Assembly (NCBI RefSeq): GCF_000413855.1
Contig: NZ_ATGG01000027.1
Span: 55,465-119,464, forward strand
Origin: Acinetobacter gyllenbergii CIP 110306 = MTCC 11365
GTDB lineage: Bacteria; Pseudomonadota; Gammaproteobacteria; Pseudomonadales; Moraxellaceae
Length of the DNA stretch: 64,000 nucleotides
Direction: 5' to 3'
The notes beneath the pieces are model-generated. The model saw nothing but the letters and a program-made list of their open reading frames with translations. It did not search any database and had not been told where the DNA came from. Below, in pieces: positions 1-6,344 of the stretch. A program made the translations under genes and the position numbers. The stretch's first letter is position 1, and each line of letters starts with the position of its first letter.

Positions 1-161
1 ATAAAGCACGTACCATCATGGTGATCAAACGTTCTATGGCAACAGGTTATGCTGGCTTAGACAATGACTTGTTCTACAATGAAAAAACCATGATGATCTT
101 CGGTGATGCCAAGAAAGTTGTGGAAGATATGACCAAAGCAATCAATGGTGGTGGTCACTAA
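1..161 (+). CDS. pntB: NAD(P) transhydrogenase subunit beta, C-terminal end (partial)
   Basis: Only the last 52 codons are in the window, read from base 3 to the TAA at 159-161. The tail contains the residues VIKRSMATGYAG followed by a short segment and FGDAKK, which is the C-terminus of the NADP-binding domain III of PntB. In the complete protein this inner-membrane, proton-translocating enzyme transfers hydride between NADH and NADP. The C-terminal KAINGGGH and the downstream terminator are copied again 825 bases further on. A tail this short cannot show whether the rest of the gene is intact. Confidence 0.9.
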   Translation, partial: KARTIMVIKRSMATGYAGLDNDLFYNEKTMMIFGDAKKVVEDMTKAINGGGH

Positions 162-209
162 ACTGACCTCAATCAAGATTGTAAAAGCCACCCTCGGGTG
201 GCTTTTTTA
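135..209. repeat. Direct repeat, copy 1: pntB 3' end plus terminator
   Basis: About 75 bases, covering the last nine pntB codons (stop included) and the terminator hairpin, match 960-1034 at an offset of 825. Reading them side by side I count four substitutions, all between the stop codon and the hairpin. The two copies bracket the AT-rich ORF at 378-953. Confidence 0.9.
183..208 (+). terminator. Rho-independent terminator of pntB
   Basis: AAAAGCCACCC, loop TC, GGGTGGC and six T residues form a perfect GC-rich stem with a U-tract, about 20 bases after the pntB stop. The same hairpin recurs at 1008-1032. Confidence 0.9.
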
Positions 210-308
210 TAAAGATATTATGTTGTCGTAACGTTGAATTTATCTAAGAATAAAGTGATGCGATTACTCTGAATTGATTTAGGTTAATAGGGGTAAGATT
301 TTTATTGC

Positions 309-336
309 TTGAAAAAATAAAAATAACTTATAGACT
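309..336 (+). promoter_or_regulatory. Candidate promoter of the orphan ORF
   Basis: TTGAAA at 309-314 and TAGACT at 331-336 are separated by 16 bases in very AT-rich sequence, 41 bases upstream of the ATG at 378. AT-richness makes chance matches likely. Confidence 0.3.
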
Positions 337-377
337 AAAAATACTGATAATAATGCACTCATGCATATCTTTGCATC

Positions 378-953
378 ATGATTGAAGTCACAGTTCAAGA
401 AGCACACGAAGATTATCCAATAAAAAAGATTATATTGAATGATTTAGATGTTGGTATGGAACGATCTATTTGGGTGTCTTCCAAAATTACCTGCTTAGAT
501 AAAGATAATAATTTTATCTATGAAGAAATAAGCATAATTAATCGTTTAAATCGAGTTATCACCACCTCTCTCTACGCTGGAGAAAAATATAACTTAGTGG
601 CTTATACTGAGCAGTATTCAGGTCGAGAAGTAAAGAATAGCGTTGGTTCCACCGTGGATCATTATATTTTAATCAATAATCAATTTGTATTGATGGCTAG
701 AGATGTAGATGAATATGATCTAAAGGGCGGTAGAACCAATCATTTCGACAGAAATGGAAACTTGTATTTTTATCGAATTGCTAATTTTGATCTACCCCCT
801 CCTGAATCCCATAAAGAGTACGACAAAGACGATAAAGAGTTGGGATATTGGAATTTGCATTTTATGGAGCATGAAGATATTTATAGAACTACAGGTAGTG
901 TAACTCGTGAGTTAGAACAGGCTGTAATTGAAAAATATAGAATTAATGATTAA
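378..953 (+). CDS. Orphan protein of unknown function inside a pntB-tail duplication
   Basis: I do not recognise this 191-residue protein. It has no signal peptide or membrane segment. It is rich in Asp, Glu, Asn, Tyr and Ile, and is acidic overall, with a charged stretch ESHKEYDKDDKE near residue 145. The DNA is visibly more AT-rich than the neighbouring housekeeping genes. No convincing ribosome binding site precedes the ATG. The gene lies between two near-identical copies of the pntB 3' end and terminator, so it probably arrived as a unit inserted behind pntB and now stands as its own transcription unit. Small acidic orphan proteins of this size are sometimes immunity proteins, but nothing here proves that. 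Confidence 0.7.
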   Translation: MIEVTVQEAHEDYPIKKIILNDLDVGMERSIWVSSKITCLDKDNNFIYEEISIINRLNRVITTSLYAGEKYNLVAYTEQYSGREVKNSVGSTVDHYILINNQFVLMARDVDEYDLKGGRTNHFDRNGNLYFYRIANFDLPPPESHKEYDKDDKELGYWNLHFMEHEDIYRTTGSVTRELEQAVIEKYRIND

Positions 954-959
954 AACTCT

Positions 960-1034
960 AAAGCAATCAATGGTGGTGGTCACTAATCTGACCCTAATCA
1001 GGATTGTAAAAGCCACCCTCGGGTGGCTTTTTAT
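960..1034. repeat. Direct repeat, copy 2: pntB tail plus terminator
   Basis: The last nine codons of pntB (AAAGCAATCAATGG onward to TAA) and the following terminator are repeated here, seven bases after the stop of the orphan ORF. In this copy the codons are not part of any gene. The hairpin at 1008-1032 (AAAAGCCACCC-TC-GGGTGGCTTTTT) can end transcription from the orphan ORF and lies 14 bases beyond the stop of the minus-strand SDR. Confidence 0.9.
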
Positions 1035-1046
1035 TTGGCTTATTCT

Positions 1047-1868
1047 TTAAAGAAACTTTTCGACCAGTTGCATAGATTGTTGATAAAGATCACGTGCCAA
1101 TTGCTGATTTTTGGCATGTGAAGATTTCCAATCCGGCATATGGGCGCTGACATATTCTCCATTGCGGTTTTTCCATTCATCGCCAATTGCCATTTGGGTA
1201 ATCAGGTTTGCAGGAACAGAGGTTGGGACGAGACCTAGTTTCATTGCCGCATAGACAGGCTTAGGCAGATCGCGATAAATATCCGAAGCGACACCCCCAG
1301 GGTGTAGGGCATTATTGGTGATTGAGCTATCAGCGAGTTGTTCTGCCAATGCATTGCTGAGCAGTAAATTGGCAAGCTTGGATTGTCCATAATAAAACAA
1401 CGGATTGTAAAAGCCTTCTGCGCGGAATTTATTGGGTTTTATTGAACCGACCCAATGTGCAATCGAAGCCAAATGGACAATACGTGCTTGAGGCGATTGT
1501 TTTAAAACAGGAAGTAATTTTTGGGTTAATAAAAAATGACCCAAATAATTGACGCCAAACTGTTGCTCAAAACCATCCGCAGTCAGTTGTTTTGTTTTGG
1601 CAAATAAGCCTGCATTGTTGATCAACACATCCAGATTGCCATAACGATCTGCAATTTCATCTGCGGCTTTTCGGGTGAGTTCAAGGCTGCTGAGGTCGAG
1701 GGAGATGAGGTCAACTTGACCTTGAGCGAGTGCACGTAATTTGTTTTGTGCTTGTTGCGCTTTCTGTGGATTTCGGCAGGCTAGAATGACGTGTTGCCCT
1801 TGTTTAACCAACTGTTCTGCTGTGGCAAAACCAATGCCTGTATTGGCACCTGTAATCAGTATTTTCAC
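1047..1868 (-). CDS. Short-chain dehydrogenase/reductase (retinol-dehydrogenase-like)
   Basis: A cytoplasmic NAD(P)-dependent oxidoreductase of the classical SDR family with a Rossmann fold. The cofactor motif TGANTGIG is at the very N-terminus, NNAG is in the middle and the catalytic YxxxK is seen as YYGQSK. The open frame continues upstream to 2000, but the Rossmann strand KILITG begins right at a GTG (1868) that has GGAG eight bases before it. I therefore choose that GTG, giving 273 residues, usual for the family. The substrate cannot be told from sequence. The overall pattern resembles the retinol dehydrogenase/WW-oxidoreductase branch, which often acts on aldehydes, ketones or lipids. 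Confidence 0.85.
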   Translation of the reverse strand: MKILITGANTGIGFATAEQLVKQGQHVILACRNPQKAQQAQNKLRALAQGQVDLISLDLSSLELTRKAADEIADRYGNLDVLINNAGLFAKTKQLTADGFEQQFGVNYLGHFLLTQKLLPVLKQSPQARIVHLASIAHWVGSIKPNKFRAEGFYNPLFYYGQSKLANLLLSNALAEQLADSSITNNALHPGGVASDIYRDLPKPVYAAMKLGLVPTSVPANLITQMAIGDEWKNRNGEYVSAHMPDWKSSHAKNQQLARDLYQQSMQLVEKFL

Positions 1869-2048
1869 TTCCTGTACTCCAGTTATGCTATTTCTTAGTG
1901 GGATTGCAAGAATCTGTATAGTGCTGCAATTTTGACAATTTGTCATGTCAAATTTAAAGATGGGAGATGACTGGTATTTGCTCATCTTTAGATGATACAA
2001 GTGTCATTTTTTAAGTTTTTGTTTTTTATGAGCTTGTTGAGTTAGGGC

Positions 2049-2669
2049 TTAGTCAAAATAAGTGTTCTCGGGTAGTCCTTGTAATAACTCAAAAAATTGG
2101 TGGATTTGTGCTTCTGTAACACGCGCCGTCGAAATTGGAGGTAATTCATCCTTGCCAAAGAAAGCCACCTCAGAGGTTTCGATGCTTGGCTTGAGTTCAC
2201 CACCAATCAGTTCACACCAAAAAAAGGCTTTATATACGTGCAAGAACATGGCGGGGTGAGGGTGTTTTCTACGATCTGTGAGTGCGAGGAGTTTAACCGC
2301 CTTCACCTCTAATCCTGTTTCCTCAAGGACTTCTTTTTCAGCATTTTCTGCAGCGGAATAGCCAACATCCGCCCAACCTCCAGGAATAGACCATAAGCCA
2401 TCCTGTGTCTCTTTGGCTAATAGCAGTTTATTGTCCTTAAAGACAACAGCACGCACATCGATTTTGGGTGTTGCATAGCCAATATCCTGCAGTACATCGG
2501 GGATAAAATGAGTGGTATCAATTTCTTTTAATTCAATCAGGGTGCGGACATGATCAAGTAATTGCTCATAACGCTCTTTATCGTATACATCTTTGCTATA
2601 GTGCAAACCTGATTGAGCCAATCCAGTAATCTTATGGAGTGTTTCAATCCATGCGGCTGAATCTTTCAT
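2049..2669 (-). CDS. NUDIX hydrolase with N-terminal helical domain
   Basis: A hydrolase of nucleoside diphosphates linked to another moiety, 206 residues. The first ~65 residues form a helical N-terminal domain (AWIETLHKITGLAQSGLHYS) typical of the YjhB-like branch. The NUDIX fold follows with GGWADVGYSAAENAEKEV and then LEETGLE. The loop position that is often Glu (GES) is Tyr here, as in relatives of this branch, while the metal-binding EExG is intact. The substrate is unknown. The gene stands alone with its own spacer on both sides, and no clear ribosome binding site precedes the ATG. Confidence 0.88.
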   Translation of the reverse strand: MKDSAAWIETLHKITGLAQSGLHYSKDVYDKERYEQLLDHVRTLIELKEIDTTHFIPDVLQDIGYATPKIDVRAVVFKDNKLLLAKETQDGLWSIPGGWADVGYSAAENAEKEVLEETGLEVKAVKLLALTDRRKHPHPAMFLHVYKAFFWCELIGGELKPSIETSEVAFFGKDELPPISTARVTEAQIHQFFELLQGLPENTYFD

Positions 2670-2807
2670 TTTATTCTAGCTGTACTTGAAGAGAGGATTT
2701 AATACTAGCACTGCGATTATATTTTACAACGAATGGTCGGAAATTTAGGGCTAAATCGGCTTGTTAGGTGTTCTTGTTTAGAGCTATTTTTGACTTGAAT
2801 TCGCTAT

Positions 2808-2837
2808 AAAAAAAGCGACCTATTCGGTCGCTTTTTT
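2808..2837. terminator. Terminator downstream of rsfS
   Basis: AAAAAAAGCGACC, loop TATTC, GGTCGCTTTTTTT gives a symmetrical stem with U-tracts on both strands. It sits ten bases beyond the minus-strand rsfS stop. Confidence 0.88.
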
Positions 2838-2846
2838 TGAGGAGCT

Positions 2847-3281
2847 TTACGCTACAGATTCGGGTGCACGCCATAAGCTTTCTAAGTCGTAGAACTTACG
2901 CGCGGTTGGTAACATCACATGTACCACAACAAAACCGAGGTCGATTAAGATCCACTCAGCATCGCGTTCACCTTCGACACCGATTGGGCGGAAACCTGCT
3001 TTACGTGCTTCATCAGCAACATTGTCTGCAAGGGCTTTAACATGACGAGTCGACGTACCGCTTGCAATCACAATTGCATCGGCAACATTACTGATCGTAC
3101 TTACGTCAAGTTCAAGAATATCTTTGGCTTTTACATCAGTGAGAGCTTCATGTACAACGTTTAGGCACGCTTGTACATCTTTGTTCGCTGTTTTGATTTT
3201 TAGGTCGTGAGAATTAGAAGCGCTGGGCGATGGTTCTAAATTCATAGAGGGTATATTTTCCTGACAATTACTCATCATCAA
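2847..3281 (-). CDS. rsfS: Ribosomal silencing factor RsfS
   Basis: RsfS binds protein L14 of the large ribosomal subunit and blocks subunit joining when nutrients are short. The RsfS/Iojap domain fills the region from about residue 35 to the end: VHEALTDVKAKDILELDV, then VADAIVIASGTSTRHVKALADNV, then EWILIDLGFVVVHVM and ARKFYDLESLW. Members usually have 105-130 residues, so the long open frame (144) probably starts too early. Starts at 3275 and 3245 are also possible, and the last leaves a Ser-rich leader of about 20 residues. In many bacteria rsfS follows nadD; that gene is not next to it here. Confidence 0.93.
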   Translation of the reverse strand: MMMSNCQENIPSMNLEPSPSASNSHDLKIKTANKDVQACLNVVHEALTDVKAKDILELDVSTISNVADAIVIASGTSTRHVKALADNVADEARKAGFRPIGVEGERDAEWILIDLGFVVVHVMLPTARKFYDLESLWRAPESVA

Positions 3282-3326
3282 ATATACCGTTTTTCTCTAA
3301 AAAGTTCAAATTTTAGCAGTAACAGT

Positions 3327-4121
3327 TTATGTATTCACATCATTGGAAAAATACTTATTTTTCCATGCAAAAGATTGATCTGACTGAATTTTTGGTCTGT
3401 ATTCCGCTGCAATAAGACCTTGGTAGTCACTTTGCTGTAACCAGTCAAAGATTTGTTTGTAGGGGATATTTCCAGTATCAGGTTCATGGCGGTCTGGACA
3501 GTCGGCAAATTGGATGTGCCCAATCTGATCGATATTTTCCTGTAATCCCGCTAATACATCTTCACCCATCATTGCCATGTGGTAACAGTCATATTGCATT
3601 TTTAGGGCAGGATGATTGATGGCTTCCAGCATTTCTTGGGCTTGGGCAATGTTCTGAACCAAGAAGCGTGGCATATCGGTGCCATTAATCATTTCAAACA
3701 CAGGTTCAATACCTTGTTCAGTCAGCATGTGACACGCCAGTTTTAGATTGCTTGCAAGCGTGTTGAGACAAGGCAGCAGATCAGCATCCAGCGGTTGTTT
3801 TCCTGCTAGAATATTCACACGTGGCACATCCAGTGCGGTCGCATAGCGTATAGCCAGTTCAAGTGCTTGGTGGAATTCAATTTCTCGCCCTGGCACACCT
3901 GCAAGTCCATTGCCGCCTTGCATCAAGTCACCTGCAGGGACATTAATCAGGCCGAGGGAAAGATTGTGTTGCTCAAGTTGAGTTCGAATATCAATCACAT
4001 CGAGTTCATAGGGGAATTGAATTTCTACATGCTGAAAACCGTGAGCGTGCGCTAAGGCGAAACGCTCGATTAAAGGCACTTCAGTAAAGATCATGGATAA
4101 ATTGACTGCAAGATGGCTCAT
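3327..4121 (-). CDS. hyi: Hydroxypyruvate isomerase family protein
   Basis: A 264-residue TIM-barrel sugar isomerase of the xylose-isomerase-like superfamily. Such enzymes interconvert hydroxypyruvate and tartronate semialdehyde, or act on related 2-oxo-tetronates. The N-terminus MSHLAVNLSMIFTEVP, the metal-site segments FEMINGTDM and MQYDCYHMAMM, and the C-terminal HIQFADCPDRHEPDTG with AAEYRP fit Hyi/OtnI. AGGGAG seven bases before the ATG supports the start. It ends where the family normally ends. The next gene upstream encodes a tartronate-semialdehyde-reductase-type enzyme, which suggests a shared glyoxylate or C3/C4 sugar-acid route. No glyoxylate carboligase is nearby, so the exact substrate is open. 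Confidence 0.82.
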   Translation of the reverse strand: MSHLAVNLSMIFTEVPLIERFALAHAHGFQHVEIQFPYELDVIDIRTQLEQHNLSLGLINVPAGDLMQGGNGLAGVPGREIEFHQALELAIRYATALDVPRVNILAGKQPLDADLLPCLNTLASNLKLACHMLTEQGIEPVFEMINGTDMPRFLVQNIAQAQEMLEAINHPALKMQYDCYHMAMMGEDVLAGLQENIDQIGHIQFADCPDRHEPDTGNIPYKQIFDWLQQSDYQGLIAAEYRPKIQSDQSFAWKNKYFSNDVNT

Positions 4122-4144
4122 TTTCAGACTCCCTGAATCAATAA

Positions 4145-5011
4145 TTATTGTTGTGTAATTTTGATGATAGTCGCTAAATCCTTATCAGCAAAGCCATTTT
4201 CTTGGTGAGCTTGTAACTGTAATAGAGCTTTTTGTGCTACGGGTATCTTTAAGTTAAAACTTTGTGCCAGAAGTAGGGCATTGTTTAAATCTTTTGATAG
4301 AGTTTGCACCTTCCATTGTACGGGTTCAAAAGTATGTGTTGCCATACGCGGCGCAAGGATTTGAAAGGGTTTTGAGTCTGCAAAACCGCCAGCGAGTGCA
4401 GGTGCGAGTAAGGCAGTGTCGACGCCTGCTTGATCGGCAAGAGCGACTGCTTCTGCAATCAGGGTACTATTGGCGGCAACAATTAATTGATTACAAATTT
4501 TAGTCGCTTGTCCGGTACCTGATGTTCCCATACGGGTGACACGCTGTGAAAGTACATTGTAAATCGGGGTGAGTTGCTCGATCGTCTTCGCATCACCTCC
4601 TGCAAAAATCACCAGTGTACCTTGTTCAGCTCCCATGGTTCCGCCTGATACGGGTGAGTCAATCCACGTGACTTGTTGTTGTTGAGCAGATTGAGCCAAT
4701 TGCTGTGTTGCAGACACCGATAAGCTAGAGAAATCAACGATGATCTGCTCAGCTTTCAAATAAGGTTGAATTTGGGTGAAAACATTTTGCACCGCTTGAT
4801 CATCGGCTAAACAGGTCAAAATAACAGGATAGCTGCCGATGTCATCGAGCTTTAAGTGTAATGCACCTTGCTGCTGCAAAGGTTCACATGCGAGCGGACT
4901 ACGGTTCCAGACCGCCACAGGATAACCTGCTTGTAAGAGTCGGCTGGCCATCCGTGTACCCATTAAACCCATACCCAAGAAAGCGATTGGTGTTTTTTGA
5001 TTCAAGATCAT
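4145..5011 (-). CDS. 3-hydroxyisobutyrate dehydrogenase / tartronate semialdehyde reductase family
   Basis: An NAD(P)-dependent beta-hydroxyacid dehydrogenase, 288 residues from the chosen start. It has the Rossmann motif FLGMGLMGTRMA at the N-terminus, the substrate loop DSPVSGGTMGAEQGTL, and the catalytic-lysine helix GTGQATKICNQL. The ATG at 5011 overlaps the stop of the upstream gene as ATGA, and an AAGGA lies before it. The longer frame to 5041 would add ten basic residues before the Rossmann strand, so I reject it. Placement 23 bases before the Hyi-type isomerase suggests glyoxylate or hydroxypyruvate metabolism, as with GlxR/GarR. A 3-hydroxyisobutyrate substrate is also possible. Confidence 0.85.
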   Translation of the reverse strand: MILNQKTPIAFLGMGLMGTRMASRLLQAGYPVAVWNRSPLACEPLQQQGALHLKLDDIGSYPVILTCLADDQAVQNVFTQIQPYLKAEQIIVDFSSLSVSATQQLAQSAQQQQVTWIDSPVSGGTMGAEQGTLVIFAGGDAKTIEQLTPIYNVLSQRVTRMGTSGTGQATKICNQLIVAANSTLIAEAVALADQAGVDTALLAPALAGGFADSKPFQILAPRMATHTFEPVQWKVQTLSKDLNNALLLAQSFNLKIPVAQKALLQLQAHQENGFADKDLATIIKITQQ

Positions 5012-5415
5012 GGAGATGTATTTCCTTTTTTTATTCGGCAAGCTTCGGTAAGTAAGCGGTCTGGCGTACTATTGGGGATCGGTTGAACAGAACTATTGAA
5101 GCGTTCAGGATAATTTTTATGACTTCCATCCTTTGCATAAAAAGTTTGTTCTATTGGACTGAATTCATGGGTAATGCAATTCATCTTGCTTTTATAGGTT
5201 AAGTAAGCCTGACCTTTATAAATTTCATCGCATGCTTTCATTTCACTAAAATCATATTTTTCGAGCAGAATGTTTTTTTGAGCGGAAGTTTGATCATAAA
5301 AAACATGAATATTACAAGCATTCTCTTTGGCAGGAACCTCAATCCATTGAGTCGCATAAACCGTTTGTGCACAGGAAAAGAATATGATTAAGCTGATTAT
5401 TTTAGAATGAAACAT
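5008..5415 (-). CDS. Small secreted protein, surface-adhesin-E-like
   Basis: A 135-residue protein with a clear signal peptide, hydrophobic to residue 21 and a likely signal-peptidase I cut after VYA. The mature part has the pattern WIEVPAKENACNIHVFYDQ, then a middle DEIYKGQAYLTYKSKMNC, and paired cysteines. This resembles the protein-E-like family known from Haemophilus adhesin E and from many Acinetobacter and Neisseria periplasmic proteins. That assignment rests on pattern memory. Its stop overlaps the ATG of the dehydrogenase behind it, so the two are translationally coupled, although a shared role is not obvious. Confidence 0.65.
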   Translation of the reverse strand: MFHSKIISLIIFFSCAQTVYATQWIEVPAKENACNIHVFYDQTSAQKNILLEKYDFSEMKACDEIYKGQAYLTYKSKMNCITHEFSPIEQTFYAKDGSHKNYPERFNSSVQPIPNSTPDRLLTEACRIKKGNTSP

Positions 5416-5437
5416 AAGTTGATAATTATTTAAGAAG

Positions 5438-5471
5438 TTGAATATCAGATTTCAAATGATCTGATATTCAA
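5438..5471. terminator. Perfect hairpin downstream of the crotonase gene
   Basis: TTGAATATCAGAT and ATCTGATATTCAA form a 13-bp perfect stem around an 8-base loop, ten bases past the crotonase stop on the minus strand. There is no long T-run, so it may act as a weak terminator or as a 3'-end protecting stem. Confidence 0.5.
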
Positions 5472-5480
5472 TGTCTATGA

Positions 5481-6269
5481 TTATTTGTATTGACGTGGTA
5501 AGAATTGAACTTCAGGGTTCTTGTCCTTTTTGCGGGCCAGACTGCTGTTTTTACCCAAGAGTAGCTTGAGTTGCCAAAGTTTTTCTAAACGTAATGCTTT
5601 TTCCGGTTGGTGTTCCATCGCATCTAGGACACGTTTGGCTGCCATAATGGCATCTGGCGAGCGTTGTAAAATTTCTTCCGCAATGATGTTTGCTTTCGCT
5701 AATGGATCATTGTCTAAATGGGTGACTAGACCAATTTGTTTGGCATATTCAGCATCAAAGATACGTGCAGTGAGTGTCAGCTCTTTAGCCAAATCGACCC
5801 CAATCAGACCTTTGAGTGAACGGGTGAGACCCATGTCAGGTACAAGGCCCCAACGGCTTTCCATAATCGACATTTGCGTGTTTGGTGTTGCGATGCGGAT
5901 ATCGGCAGCAAGAGCCAATTGCATCCCAGCACCGAAGCAATAGCCTTCTATTGCTGCAATCACAGGGATTGGTAGGTTCTGCCAAATCAAGAATGCTTTT
6001 TGAAATAGACTTTGCCCAGGTTTGATCAGTTCCCATGCTGCAAAAGCGGTATTTTTAGGATTGTTTAAATCAGAAAGGTCGATGCCTGCACTAAAGACCT
6101 GTGCTTCACCCGTAAGAATGACACAACGGATTGAACGATCTTTTTCAATTTTTTTTGCAGTTGCCACCAGTTCTTTGAGTAAGGCAAAGCTCATTGCATT
6201 ACGTTTATCTGGACGGTTTAGGGAAACTGTTGCGATTCCATTGTTCTTTTCAACGCGTAAAAGTGCCAT
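5481..6269 (-). CDS. Crotonase / enoyl-CoA hydratase-isomerase family protein
   Basis: A cytoplasmic acyl-CoA enzyme of 262 residues. The start at 6269 (MALLRVEKNNG) has AAGG just upstream; the longer frame to 6329 adds a non-homologous leader. Crotonase landmarks are NRPDKRNAMS, the oxyanion-hole stretch VFSAGIDLSDL, and IEGYCFGAGMQLALAADIRIA. The position of the first catalytic Glu of true hydratases (in GGGCEL) is Gln here (GAGMQL). The second Glu is present in MESRWGLVPD, and an Asp lies eight residues after it as in dienoyl-CoA isomerases. A plain hydratase role is therefore doubtful. No other beta-oxidation gene is adjacent. Confidence 0.85.
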   Translation of the reverse strand: MALLRVEKNNGIATVSLNRPDKRNAMSFALLKELVATAKKIEKDRSIRCVILTGEAQVFSAGIDLSDLNNPKNTAFAAWELIKPGQSLFQKAFLIWQNLPIPVIAAIEGYCFGAGMQLALAADIRIATPNTQMSIMESRWGLVPDMGLTRSLKGLIGVDLAKELTLTARIFDAEYAKQIGLVTHLDNDPLAKANIIAEEILQRSPDAIMAAKRVLDAMEHQPEKALRLEKLWQLKLLLGKNSSLARKKDKNPEVQFLPRQYK

Positions 6270-6344
6270 CTGCCTTACTCTTATTGTGTTTGATTTGGCA
6301 GCATAACATGAGTCCCTGCATTGAAACATGACAGGGCAGTCACG

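Noticed and set aside
1741..1935. Cys-rich 64-residue frame opposite the first SDR
   Set aside because: A shadow of the SDR coding strand without ribosome site.
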